This document shows, piece by piece, positions 23,141-36,329 of a stretch of DNA of 64,000 nt. Under the pieces are notes generated by a model. It worked only from the letters and a program-made list of their open reading frames with translations, did no database searches and was not told the DNA's origin. The translations under genes were made by a program, and so were the position numbers. Where the stretch lies: positions 48,468,079 to 48,532,078 of the forward strand of contig CM049309.1 of assembly GCA_026874595.1 (NCBI GenBank). The letters are read 5' to 3'. The DNA comes from Sipunculus nudus (lineage: Eukaryota; Annelida; Sipuncula; Golfingiida; Sipunculidae). Numbering within the stretch: position 1 is the stretch's first letter; the number at the start of each line of letters is the position of its first letter.

Positions 23141-25080
23141 TTTCTAGTATAATTTATAATTCCCGTATAATGTTTTATCATATTCAATTATCTCAACTTT
23201 TAAAAGTGAAAGTTTTTTTATAAAACTACAGTTGTATAGTAAGTGAGTGTAACAAGTAAAGTCATTGTAAAATATGTCCCTGTTGTTGCTGGAATCAGTA
23301 ACAACTGATCCAAATTAAAAATGGAAACTGGTAGCCAGCTATATCACGTCTCATTAAGATGTAATCAACAGAGTGATTGATCAGCTCCTTGATCCATCCA
23401 GGCCATATCAATATTTACCCATGATAACATGGGTATAAATCAGCGAGACCTACCCATGATTGATTTTTCTGTGTATCCCTGCTTATCACAAATACTGCTT
23501 AACTGACCGATTGTTCCGCAGAACTAAACCAAAATTTGTCAGCAAAGACAAACAGAAAAAGGCTTGGTTGTTTAGAAGCCAGAGAAGACGAAGATCTCGC
23601 TTAACTACTCACTGGGTGGGGTAAAGTAGATCGTCATTTATTTAAATAATGTGTCATGTACACTCAAATATTAAGTTTTTTTGCAAATCAGCTGTACAGC
23701 AAATCGGACATTTACATTTCCCTGGACTTCGAAGTAAAGGTTGTCTCTTCATTTTTATATTGTATTGATAAAGTGATTAGATCAAGATTCCAGATGTAGG
23801 GCCAAAGAAAGAATGGCATTTGTGAATGAACCGGTTTAAGATTACAACATGAATGACTGGGTACTTGGACATGTTGGTATATTCCTTAAATGAAACAGGA
23901 CTTGAAATCAATGTATCTTTTCCTTATAAAGGTTGCCATTTTCAGAATACTCTCGAAACTCTACAACAGCCAGGGTTTCTTTAGATTATTTTCTGGGACG
24001 AGCAGTGCCTTTGGTAAGACTGAACGGCATTAGGAAGTAAGTGACAGGTGGTTCATTGTTCAGGCTCAAGGTCAAGGTCAAACATAAACATCAGGCGCAA
24101 ACCTGTGGCCTTCGACTAATACTGCGCCCAAATTAAAGTTTTTGAAAATCAGCCATATTAGAGGTCTAGCGCAAACATAAAATGACAAAGAAAAAATAAA
24201 AAATATAGAAAAATTAAGAATGAGTCGTAATTCATAATTTCAGAAAACATAAGAGTTTCTGTTCTGCTGTGTTTTACATAAAATTACGGCTGTGTTTTCC
24301 CAAAAAAATCTTTAAATAATTTCCTTGTACCGCAAAAATAACATGAACCTTAATAAAATATTTAAACATATCTTTATCTTGCCATATTGTTGTAAGTGAC
24401 TGAGAAGAAACATCGTTAGACTAGCCACAGCCAGAGCATGGTTTGTGAAAGTTTCAAAATATAATAAATCTCTATTAAATAACTTTGCCGCTCTTTGATG
24501 TCGACTGACCGAAATACGAATAATACATTTTTAGATGTTTCGTAACAAAAGGACACGTTTTCATGCATTGTGTAAATATATATGTTGTACAATCTGAGAA
24601 AAGAGTTTCAGGCGGAAAACAAAATGGTTTTTCGCAGTAGATTGATTGAAAACATTTAAATATTTTAACTGGAACTTTGAATTTATGGTTCTTTTTTTAA
24701 AATTGCCTGAGAGTTCTTTCATAAATACTAGCATGTTCCTGCAGAAATTCTTAAAGTTTCAGAAAGGACCCTTAATGGTTCAGTTACGGTAATGATGGTT
24801 AAACTTGTGAACCCCTGGTGTATGGTTATTTTTCAAATCTTTAGTAGAGGCCTATCTTTGAAAAAGTCGTTGGCGTTATTTAACGCAATTTGGATCATTT
24901 ATGATGAAGGATATAGGCCATTTTTGGTGTTTCTGTCTATCTATAAAAGTTGTTCAGGGAGAGCTATAGCCTTTAATATTTGTTTGTAAAGTAGTAACGT
25001 GGCCAATTGACCTATCCATGGACTCTATGTGACCTTAATCGCATACTAATATAAAGAATAATCATAAGCATAGGACTTAC
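23141..25080. other. non-coding stretch
   Basis: No gene or recognisable repeat. Part could belong to an unannotated intron or intergenic region upstream of cyclase gene 1. Confidence 0.35.
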
Positions 25081-25220
25081 GAGCAACCAATCAGGTGACC
25101 GTTGGCATTGTAACCGTCAATCATCTGACAAGTAGGCCTACAAAATTTGCATAATTTGGCAGGGCTCTTCCAAAAAGAACACTTGTAGTCTCTACCTGTA
25201 TCCTTGTTGCGGATCCACAA
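25081..25220 (-). CDS. candidate Cys-rich exon, unknown protein
   Basis: A pyrimidine-rich acceptor (CCGTATCACAG) precedes an open segment LWIRNKDTGRDYKCSFWK, then KLCKFCRPTCQMIDGYN and NGHLIGC, ending at a strong donor GTAAGTCC. Five cysteines in about 46 residues suggest a secreted disulfide-rich module. An overlapping minus frame (25192-25380) begins with a signal-peptide-like MAPATFSLGLLLLSPLY. The two frames differ, so at most one is real at the overlap. No family recognised. Confidence 0.3.
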
Positions 25221-25525
25221 CTGTGATACGGTCACATTGTTGACGGAGAGGAGCAGAGCGGATCAGAATCACACGTCTTTGGCCGAGACAACCTGTATCC
25301 ATGTAGGCATGTTTTCGGAATATTATTTTATACAAAGGAGACAGTAAAAGAAGTCCTAGGCTAAAGGTTGCAGGAGCCATTCCTCCGAATACCGAGTGAA
25401 TAATTATGCCTTACCTAACAAGTATTTCATATGAGACAAATAATCCAAAATATGGCAAGACAGTTATCAATCACTGCTATATATTCAACAATGGAGAAAG
25501 CAAATTCAGTTGATGATGTCAGTCA

Positions 25526-25568
25526 ATGCGACGTCACGCGTCATCCACCTTTGTGACGTCATTATAAA
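25526..25568 (+). promoter_or_regulatory. CRE-like cluster plus TATA-like box
   Basis: A CGACGTCA (25529-25536), a perfect CRE palindrome TGACGTCA (25554-25561) and TATAAA (25563-25568) lie within 43 bp. The arrangement suits a cAMP/CREB-responsive promoter reading to the right. No clear gene starts downstream. Confidence 0.35.
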
Positions 25569-26349
25569 CAGTTGTTGCAACCATGGACATGGGAGACCTT
25601 CTGTGTAGGAGCGTTTAGGGGCTCATTATATTAACTGGGTTAAAGGGTGGAGCATATGGGCCGTGGTGGATAGGTCAATTGATACAAGTTAATGCTGCCT
25701 TCTTGTCTTCTGTTCTGGAAACAGTTTCTATGGATCATGGAACAAAATCTAAAAGTATTTCTCACTGAATGTGGGAAAATTACTTGCAGCCATAACAGTG
25801 TGGAGTATCAGAGTTCCAGAAATGTTTTATTCTGCATCAAGACACTAAAAGACGTACTACGGTACAGTGACGTAAATTATATGGGGGCGGATATAACACC
25901 ATATGTTTCGTAAAGTTGTCATTATGGAATAACATTTATAATATATTATTTATAGACACACATGAAAATTGCGACATACTTACAGTTTACTCTGTCAGTG
26001 TGATCTCTATGCATCCAGCGATTGACTAAGTTTGTTTGTTGTGTACACGTATGTTCGCATGCATGGGTATATGATAGGTTTTATGGTTATACACTAAAAA
26101 ATCTTTAGTTCTCTCTTATCAATTAGCAACACGAAGAGATATATCACACTAATCATGTGTCCTTATCAGGCTCAATACTTTTTTTTGGCATGTGTCATGG
26201 CTTCCTGTACAAATATGTTTCATGATTTGAGAACATGTATCCATATCATTTGGTGATAGTTGCCATAATTGCTTATCTGTGTATGAGACACTGCAAGAAT
26301 CTACACATGTAGGGATCACGCTATATGACACAAATATTTGACAATAATC
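25569..26349. other. non-coding stretch
   Basis: Contains a 73-residue plus frame (25692-25913) without recognisable features. Confidence 0.35.
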
Positions 26350-26485
<136 letters not shown>

Positions 26486-26821
26486 TATAGCACATGTGAT
26501 CTTTATATCATGTACAATTGTCCCTGTGAAAAGCACAGGATGTAAATCTGCGGTATGCAGTCCCTATAAGCTCATTAGAAAACCATATATCATATAGAAC
26601 AGTGGATTTCCACGAGTGCGTCTGGTTATAAATATTATTAATTACCTGTGTACAGCCCAAATCTGAACTGACTCCTGCAGCACTCATTGAAATGTTGTAC
26701 AAAATGTCGATATATTAAATATGGTAAATTTTAACTATATTTCTGAAAAAAAAAGATATTATTATTTTGTTGGCAGAGAATGTCCAACATTTCACTGACA
26801 TCACCTATCTTCCATGTTATG

Positions 26822-27243
26822 CAGGGGCGTAGCCAGGATAGAGGGAGGGTAGGGGGGAGGGGCATGATCAATGGCGGATCCAGATATTCCAAAACGGGGG
26901 GGGGGGGGGGGGGTAGGGGCGCTTATATGCATGTATGGGTAATATGAAATCTGTTATATTTACGTGAATATGTCATTAAGGTTAGTTACAGGTACATGGG
27001 GAGGGTATGGGAAGGGATATCCCCCTCCAATATTGTGAATTTTTTTTAATATATGCAATGTATAAAGAGGAAATTTTGAGGCAATTTTCACAAAAAATGG
27101 GGATCTCCTGCTCCTGATAAACAGTTCCTGTAGTCAAAGTGTAGAAAGGTGCAATATTAAATATTTATATTTCTTCAAAATAAGGTTATAAAATTTCAAT
27201 CGCTTTCAAACAGGTCAATGGGTACCATGAATATGTTATAAAC

Positions 27244-27293
<50 letters not shown>

Positions 27294-27956
27294 TATTATT
27301 ATTTATTATTATTTCTATACTATATATGTTTTAGTGTATGAAAACATAATTTTTGTTTATTTTAAATTATGAACCATGGTTTCATTAAGGTTAGTTACAG
27401 GTACATCGGGTGGGTATAATATTAAATATTTATATTTATTTATATATATATATATTATTTATATTTATAATCGTTTTCCAACAAGTCAATCGCGCACAGG
27501 CGAATTTACGTTTGTTACTTGCAAAATATTATCTTTAAAATGTAATGCTCGGAGTGAAATAACGGACATGTTGAAGTCTTATGTTAAATTTTGCATTTTA
27601 CGGGGGCCGTGGTCTTGACAGCACACGGGTCTCCTTAGACCACAGATCGCGAGTTCGAGTACCGGTTTCACCGGAGGAGCCGTGAGATTGTTCACGACCC
27701 CAACCAGTGCCTGGTGCTCTGCAGTTGTTCTGCAGCTGTTATTATTATCCTTATACTAAAATAAATTTGAAAGTAATAACCTGAAGATAATTTAAACAAA
27801 ATCTTATTGCTGATTAATGAAAAAGAATTAGAAAAACAAAAATTTATCACGAAAATTGGGAAATTAGATAAAATGACAGATATTGCAGCTCAACAGGGGG
27901 CCCGCGCGCCGAAGGCATCCTCTCTGGATATGCCACTAATAGCAAAGGCAATTTCA

Positions 27957-28011
<55 letters not shown>

Positions 28012-28053
28012 GGGGGATCTGCGTTCTACCCCCCCCCCCCGGCTACGCCCCTG
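26822..28053. mobile_element. region bounded by hAT-type terminal inverted repeats
   Basis: CAGGGGCGTAGCC at 26822-26834 and GGCTACGCCCCTG at 28041-28053 are a perfect 13-bp inverted pair with the CAGGGGC start typical of hAT elements. Inside are poly-G (about 26897-26914), poly-C (28031-28040), two TA tracts, a partial duplication (GTTAGTTACAGGTACAT near 26985 and 27391) and a SINE at 27601. No transposase is visible. A clear 8-bp target duplication is not seen, so the pair could come from two elements. Confidence 0.5.
27601..27730 (+). repeat. tRNA-derived SINE
   Basis: A tRNA-like head (CCGTGGTCTTGACAGCACAC, then GAGTTCGAGTACC as the RNA polymerase III B box) is followed by a short unrelated body. 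There is no complete cloverleaf. Confidence 0.5.
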
Positions 28054-28154
28054 TTATTTTCGCCAAGTAGGTTGTGTTTTCACCCATGCCTGTCTGCCTC
28101 TTAATGATTTATATATCTGTTAGCAGAAATACACAGAAACGTTGACTTATGAAA

Positions 28155-28163
28155 AATGTTTTG

Positions 28164-28225
<62 letters not shown>

Positions 28226-28500
28226 CTTGGCTTTTCTGTCTCAACACCCGGCACTGAGCACATAATTCCTACCCCTTGCAAACCAAATAGATTGTTTACT
28301 GATTTCAACAAAGTCCGACCAAGTCATTAGCTCTGACCAAGGCTTCAGGGTTAGCAGTTAATTAAGCAATGTTCTGTCTGCATGTATGATATCTACATAA
28401 AGTGACTGTTGAAATGCTGGCGTTGATGTCTCTCCACTGTTTATGTTGATTGACTGTTTTGAGCCAACACCCGCGGAATTTAAAAATTATATATATATAC

Positions 28501-28562
<62 letters not shown>
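28155..28562. repeat. two long (TA)n tracts
   Basis: TA runs at about 28167-28222 and 28488-28562, separated by ordinary non-coding DNA. Confidence 0.9.
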
Positions 28563-28565
<3 letters not shown>

Positions 28566-29974
28566 CTTACTTCACTTGCGGAGAGTGGCGGTGCATATGA
28601 AACTTCTACTGGTTAAAAATTTACTTCCTCTGAAAGGCTGACCCATCGGGTCCATGTTTCTGTTTTGCCAGTGCAGTTTTATCAGTGCAGTAACTGTATT
28701 TAATCCTGAATTTTCCAAGTCATAGATGTAGGATAATCGCTTATCTCCTCGTATGTGCAGAGGAAACATATAACACAAACATAGGTTCTCTCCTTGAATC
28801 ATTTCAAGGAGAAAGGGAAACATTCCTATGCATTGTAAATGAGAGAACCGCTATGCCTCCCCCCACCCCCACCCCCCCCCCCCCACACTCCTTCCCTCTT
28901 TCGAAATGCAAAACTGAAAAATACAAAATTACACGTGCCCAAGAGAGTGCCGAAACTTCCCCAGTACTGCACCACTACCCCTCCGATACCCTCCGCATCT
29001 GCCGTGATGTTTGCACCCCTTCCCTATTCTGAAATCATGTTTCCACCCTTGTGATGATCATATACAGTGGTCAAATGTCAATTCAAACTATAAATATGCA
29101 TTCTCAAGCATGTGGGTGGTCTTAATAATGTGGGGTCTCCTCAGCCCGTGTTTTAATTCACTTATTGGCCAATATTCCCAGGTTCATTTGGGCATAATTT
29201 CACCAAAAAGTGTTTGCATCCATTTAATCTGCCTATATTCCCATGTTCAACTGTGCATATGTGACTGCACATTTGTTAATATTCCTTGAAGTTCTTCCTG
29301 CATCCGGATCATGAGCAGGGCCCACAGAAAATTCTAATCGTTTCTTCATTACTCCATACTCCAGGGGGCGCTTATATATGCAATCTATTAAAACCCGGTT
29401 ACTAATAAAATAAGTGAAAAATCCAAACAGTGGAGAAAGGAAGGTGACGCATCTAATAGGAGCCATCTTGCATGTCAACAAATTAAGTGTTCATTATTGG
29501 TCTATGGCCGACAGATGGCCATCCGCATTAAGCAAATACGGCAAACGCAGATGCCACATCGTCCTTTAACAAATAACTCACGTTCTGTATACAGGGCGGT
29601 GTTTGCAATCTCCTGGTGTCACTTTTTATGATTGGTTGACACACTATCCCGCTGTCCTATTTTGAGTGAGATAACCCACGAAGATGTATAACCACGAACC
29701 CTAAAATATACCCATGCCATCGAAACATATCATGTGCACATATCATGTGCACACAGTGCTGAAAACATTGATGTTCATATCAATCTTCTCCCAGACCAGT
29801 TGCCGTGAGTATAATCTTCTTTTTTCTTTACTTAATATATTAGCGGCCACATATTTTTTGGTATGGTCAGTTTGTTATTTGTACATTTGTTAGGAGCAAC
29901 TTTCAGATGTGGAAAGCATTACCCCTATACGCACAGGGGCGTCAATATAGGGGGATGGGGGTATGTATCAAATG

Positions 29975-30013
<39 letters not shown>

Positions 30014-31180
30014 AGGAGGGTAAGGCTAAAAAATAGGCATATACACGCTCTCGCTGTCTAAACCGCTCGAAAATTTAGTGAAATAGTTCACTCGATACTG
30101 CGCGAGTAACACATCTCAGTACGTAAACATAGACACTCGGATATATGGAGATATGTTAACCAGGAAGTAGGGAGTTTTTGCGAGTGGATGTTTTTTCTCG
30201 TTATGTGTGATGTATATGGATATAATAAAACATGACTTTTCAGGGAAAGCATGACTTTCAACGAAAGTGTCAGATATAACGAGTATATATGTAGACATGT
30301 GGACTCCTCGCGCGCTGCTGTCGTTGTAATTCTTCCAGTACCGTAAACCGGGGCTATTTTGAAAATTATTTAATAATATTTTTTACAATATAAAAACTGC
30401 AGAAAATGGGATGTGATTTTTAAAATATTTAAAAAATAAATTGAACAATTTCAGGTTATTTTTTTTAAACTGCAGATTTTTCTGTGAACTGGAGGCAAGT
30501 CCTGCACTAACTATCAAAATGGCCGCCCCGCAAAGTGGTTTTTGACATGTGGTCCAACTTAAATCCAAACAGATAAAGATATAAATATGCAAGTCTCATA
30601 GCAGTAACCAATGCTTCTGTTATTTAGTGTTGCATAAAAAGAATATCCTTTTATTTTGAAAGCCTGATGTAAATACTCAACTTGTGTCTGTTTTTGACCT
30701 TGCGCATACTTTGAACAGGTTGAGGGGGCTACTTTCAACAGTTCCAAGTAGCCCTTTATGATCCATTAATGATACGAATACAGATATATTGGAATGAAAC
30801 GTACCTACCCGTCACATGACAGCCCTTTGCCCAGGTATAATGAATGATATACGGAATATCCATAAATTATATAACAAAATTTTTTTCTAGATGAAACTCC
30901 AGGTGTCAGCACTGTATCATGAGTGTATGGCCAAGCTTCAGATAGTATATTTGACATTTGTGAATAAGCTGTAGCTTGTTTTGTTTTAACCATAGATTAA
31001 TTTACTCATAAGCTTATTGTTTGAATTTTTTGGTGAGTTTTAGAGTCCGTTTCTCCACTGGAATGGAGACTAGTTGATGTGAAAAACTTGCACCCAGGAG
31101 CTTAACTTCATTTTGCCCGAATACCTTTATTGCCCCTCTATTACTGTAATAGAGTTGGTTGGGATTACTTATATTAAAGA
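28563..31180. other. non-coding stretch with small repeats
   Basis: Contains a C-rich tract (28856-28885), a block near 29160-29300 similar to 32190-32260 (CACTT.ATGG.CCAATA..CCC and GGTTCATTTG), a CAGGGGCGTCAATATAGGGG word at 29935 and a TA run near 29980-30011. No gene recognised. Confidence 0.4.
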
Positions 31181-31194
31181 GCATTTGAAGTGTT

Positions 31195-31315
31195 ACTTGA
31201 CAAGTGCATTTGAAAATAAGATTAGGCCTACTCGAGTCCCTAGATTCAAACTAATTACTCGAGCCCCAAACTGGGACTCGAACACCCGTATTGCTGCTCT
31301 AGATTTAGCCACTAA
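31195..31315 (-). repeat. tRNA-like SINE fragment
   Basis: The minus strand has TAGTGGCTAAATCTAGAGC followed 20 bases later by GTGTTCGAGTCCC, resembling A and B boxes. The body beyond is short. Confidence 0.35.
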
Positions 31316-32768
31316 TTAAATTGACTGTAGATATATTTGTTTCCTTCAATCAAGTTTTATGTTCTTGTATGTTAAAGTGTCATCAGTGCCGAAGTTATAC
31401 ACATATATACTGAGAGGGCTGCAGCTCAAGACCTTACAATCTATCGGGGCCTTGGCTTTGTGCTAACAACATTAAAATTTTCCTTTCATTTATTTCGTTT
31501 GTAACGCTAAAAATGAGACCAAAATAATGTTTAAAATAACATATGTGTGAGAAACAAATTTTGGGAAAATTCTTGAAGAAATTGCATCGAAAAAATAAAT
31601 GGAAAGCAATTACTCTAATAACTTTGTAGAGACTGTAGCATGCCTGTTAATATTTGTGTCGTCATTATTAATATTATACAGTTGCTAGCTTACTAAATGT
31701 AGTAAATACATAAAAAATCTCTTTTATAAATGACATATTTTCCAATGTTCTTCTTGTAATGCTTAGATCATGCAGTATAGTTATGATTTTTTTTCATAAT
31801 TCTGGGGGCTTCCCTGGGTTTCGTAGCCAAGGGCCTGTAAATGCTCAAATCCAGCACGGACCATCTCGCGTTTATAAAAAAAAATAAAATCTGTCGGTAG
31901 ATGTTTCCACAAATGATGACAGAGCGCACGATTGTAACCTATACAAGCGCAGTCAAAGTGGGTTCATGATGTGGAATTGGTCGGACATTGCTCCTAGAAA
32001 AACGCATGTCCTTTCAGTATTGGGTAGGTTTATGAATGTCTGGCAAAGAGTCAAATTATTGACTGTTAAAAGATATGGTATGGCGTGGAAAATGATGACC
32101 TCTCTCAGGCTATCCGCCTCAAGCTATCCCTAACACTGAGGCGATATCAAGGAATCAGATGTGCAATGCTCCGAAAACCGTGTGTGCATTCACTTAATGG
32201 TCCAATAATCCCTGGTTCATTTGTGAATATTCCTGGAAGTGCTTCCTGGACACGGGTCCACACACAAATACAGGAACGGCGATGAACACATATCCTCCTG
32301 ACGAAGGGTGTAAATTACCGGGTGAGCAGTAAACCCCATCGCTTTGGGACATGTGATGTCAAAACCCGTTAAAATGTAGGTCAAAGTGGTCGCTATGTAA
32401 CGGATCCATTGGGAATTCCATTTATCCGCGTGTCTCATACCGCATATCGCAGAGTAAAAAAATGCTTGTAATAAAATGATTGCAGCAAAAAAATCGTTCA
32501 GCAAACTGCATACCGCGTGCGGCGCTTTTAACCGAATCATTTTTTTTTTTTTGCGTCGTGTGGGCACTTATATCGCTTACAACGGAAAGGTGATATTATT
32601 AGAAACAGAGGCTCATAATCAAATTTGGTTTATTTACTGAAAATGACTATCTGACTAAAAGATTCCGTTATTAAAAACGTATCAAATCTGAACTTCCATG
32701 CATTAGCACTTGAAATTAAGGCTTTGGACACGTGTGCGGAGTCTTTACGCAGAAGGTCTTTAAAGTTT
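31316..32768. other. non-coding stretch
   Basis: No gene recognised. It includes the 32190-32260 block shared with 29160-29300. Confidence 0.35.
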
Positions 32769-32908
32769 CAGAAGTGGGTCTAGAGGACTGGGGGGGGGGG
32801 GGGGTGAGTGGGTTCCAGGAGGTTCCAATTTTACGGCCTTTTATAGGATTTATCATTAGTCCTCCTCGGTTGGACCCTTATTTTTCCTGAATCCTGGATC
32901 CGCCCCTG
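32769..32908 (-). mobile_element. short hAT-type MITE
   Basis: The right end GGATCCGCCCCTG and the decayed left end CAGAAGTGGGTC match the ends of the MITE at 48194-48387. The first half also matches (GGTCCAACC.AGGAGGACTA on the minus strand). It has a poly-G run and is internally deleted. Confidence 0.6.
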
Positions 32909-33210
32909 TGTTTTGTTCGGGTCTGTGATAGCCGCCATCACACCAGTAATTACACATTCCGAATATATTTGTAATTTGTATATACTATGTAACTTTATAT
33001 ATACTATTTTCCATGTTTTAAGCAGTATGTGATCTAGACGCATCATAATATAGCTCTTGCATTATATCCTGGTCGTATCACGTGATATAAGCCAAAATTA
33101 CAACTTTATTGAAGATATTAAGTGATGTATTAAAACCTATATTTTCATATTGCGGTGTGTTTTAATCAGTACTTATCCCGTTGAATTTTAGACTTAAGGC
33201 TTAAAGAGTG

Positions 33211-33218
33211 TATAAAAG
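33211..33218 (+). promoter_or_regulatory. TATA box of cyclase gene 2
   Basis: TATAAAAG lies about 100 bases upstream of the start codon at 33312, a suitable distance for a core promoter with a ~70-base 5' UTR. Confidence 0.5.
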
Positions 33219-33311
33219 GGCACCTTCATGTAAAATAAACGTAACCTCTGATCATGCGATTATATGTACATGTATATATTTATAGTTTTAACGCCAATTT
33301 ACCAGCAAAGA

Positions 33312-36251
33312 ATGGAAAATCACAGGACAGTCTTCTTATTTCTACTTCCCATTTACACCGGACAAAACTGTGATCCCACCAGCCTCAGCAGCATCTTCAC
33401 ATTCCAATGCGACAACGTGAACAAGTGAGACTTACTGACAGTTTATGCGAGAATGTTTATTATGAAATATGGTATATCCCAATGCGACAACGTGAACAAG
33501 TGAGACTTACTGACAGTTTATGCGAGAATGTTTATTATGAAATATGGTATATCCCAATGCGACAACGTGAACAAGTGAGACTTACTGACAGTTTATGCGA
33601 GAATGTTTATTATGAAATATGGTATATCCCAATGCGACAATGTGAACAAGTGAGACTTACTGACAGTTTATGCGAGAATGTTTATTATGAAATATGGTAT
33701 ATCCCAATGCGACAACGTGAACAAGTGAGACTTACTGACAGTTTATGCGAGAATGTTTATTATGAAATATGGTATATCCCAATGCGACAATGTGAACAAG
33801 TGAGACTTACTGACAGTTTATGCGAGAATGTTTATTATGAAATATGGTATATCCCAATGCGACAATGTGAACAAGTGAGACTTACTGACAGTTTATGCGT
33901 GAATGTTTATTATGAAATATGGTATATCCCAATGCGACAATGTGAACAATTGAGACTTACTGACAGTTTATGCGAGAATGTTTATTATGAAATATGGTAT
34001 ATCCCAATGCGACAACGTGAACAAGTGAGACTTACTGACAGTTTATGCGAGAATGTTTATTATGAAATATGGTATATCCCAATGCGACAACGTGAACAAG
34101 TGAGACTTACTGACAGTTTATGCGAGAATGTTTATTATGAAATATGGTATATCCCAATGCGACAACGTGAACAAGTGAGACTTACTGACAGTTTATGCGA
34201 GAATGTTTATTATGAAATATGGTATATCCCAATGCGACAACGTGAACAAGTGAGACTTACTGACAGTTTATGCGAGAATGTTTATTATGAAATATGGTAT
34301 ATCCCAATGCGACAACGTGAACAAGTGAGACTTACTGACAGTTTATGTGAGAATGTTTATTATGAAATATGGTATATCCCAATGCGACAACGTGAACAAG
34401 TGAGACTTACTGACAGTTTATGCGAGAATGTTTATTATGAAATATGGTATATCCCAATGCGACAACGTGAACAAGTGAGACTTACTGACAGTTTATGCGA
34501 GAATGTTTATTATGAAATATGGTATATCCCAATGCGACAACGTGAACAAGTAAGACTTACTGACAGTTTATGCGAGAATGTTTATTATGAAATATGGTAT
34601 ATCCCAATGCGACAACGTGAACAAGTGAGACTTACTGACAGTTTATGCGAGAATGTTTATTATGAAATATGGTATATCCCAATGCGACAACGTGAACAAG
34701 TGAGACTTACTGACAGTTTATGCGAGAATGTTTATTATGAAATATGGTATATCCCAATGCGACAACGTGAACAAGTGAGACTTACTGACAGTTTATGCGA
34801 GAATGTTTATTATGAAATATGGTATATCCCAATGCGACAATGTGAACAAGTGAGATTTACTGACAGTTTATGCGAGAATGTTTATTATGAAATATGGTAT
34901 ATCCCAATGCGACAATGTGAACAAGTGAGATTTACTGACAGTTTATGCGAGAATGTTTATTATCAAATATGGTATATCCCAATGCGACAATGTGAACAAG
35001 TGAGATTTACTGACAGTTTGCGCGTGAATGTTTATTATCAAACATAGTACATCCGAATGCGACAGTGTGAACAAGTGAGACTTACAGTTTGTGCGTGAAT
35101 GCTTATTATCAAATATAGCAACAGTACTAAGCTTATTAAAACTTATTTACATATTATTTTAACCTTGTTCGATGGTACTTAGTGGTTATAAAACGTAACT
35201 GACAGGAGCGTCTATACAGGGGGATGTGGTCAAGGGAGAATTCAGAGAATAATATTTGTTTGGAAATGAATTAAAGCGTCCCAGCTCAAATCACTCATTT
35301 TATTTTACACCTTTTGGCAGCAAATATCGTTATGGAAAGGACTGTCATGCCTTGTGGGAACTCTTTCGAAATGGATTTTACTACAAGAAAGACCACGAGA
35401 TATCTAAATCCAGTTATGATGAGTATACCAAAGAAGGGCGCCACAGCCTAACCAAAGACGAGGTATGATCAGTTATAAAAATGAAAAGGTCACACATTCA
35501 CGATCTGGACCATGGTCTGTCCCGACTAATCGTAGCCACGAAAGTCGTGTGTGGTCGTGTGAGAAGTTCCACCATATCAACTCCTACGACTGTACTATAC
35601 GATACTGCTGAGATAAAGCAAGGTGGCTCCAGGACCTGTCACGACTTAAGGCAGAAATTTTTAATACAATGTGTAACTGAAAGGCACAAATTAGAACGAT
35701 TCCCCCACCTTCACGGGCCGAAGACACACGACCCTCTGCAATAAGCGACGATTCCTATATGAATAATCACGATGCATTAAACACGTAGGATGTCGTAAAA
35801 AATCGTAGCAAACCGTGATATATCGTAGTAACACGTACCACAACATCAGAGATGTCCGACGACTGTCCCGGATTAACCACGATATATGCCGACTAGGCAC
35901 ATGTTAACGTCTGATCAAGTTCATTTTAACGTTTGTCTCCTGATGAATGACTATCGACTTAGGATGGAGCTACGATTGGAAAATATTCGTATGGGCTCCA
36001 CAACAATTTCAACCTTTCCAAAATAGTCATAACCCTCGCCCGACCTATCATGGCCCATCCCGACCTCCACGATTCATAACGACTGCGCCACGACCTTGGT
36101 CCCGGCAATCACGATTTCAAACCGTAGCTATATCGTAGTTCAAATCGTGAAGATGTGCCATTTTTCTCTTTTTTTTTTAATTTGTTCATTTTAATTTGTC
36201 ATGATTTTTTCCTCGTTTTGAATTTTTTGTTAAAATATTGAAGTTCTATAC

Positions 36252-36329
<78 letters not shown>

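Noticed and set aside
27601-27690. Possible tRNA gene
   Set aside because: A B box and weak A box are present, but no complete cloverleaf or acceptor stem. Called a SINE, as are the similar spots at 31195-31315, 40830-41000 and 44870-44985.
32285-32330. Possible third hammerhead (CCTGACGAAGG at about 32297)
   Set aside because: CUGACGA is present, but no GAAA and no pairing for helix I follow at the right distance.
33407-35047. 546-codon open reading frame of 25-residue repeats
   Set aside because: It is a by-product of a 75-bp tandem array in intron 1 of cyclase gene 2 and is out of frame with exon 1. It has no signal, domain or independent start.
33404-35120. CRISPR-like regular array
   Set aside because: Units are contiguous and near identical with no unique spacers, and the genome is eukaryotic.
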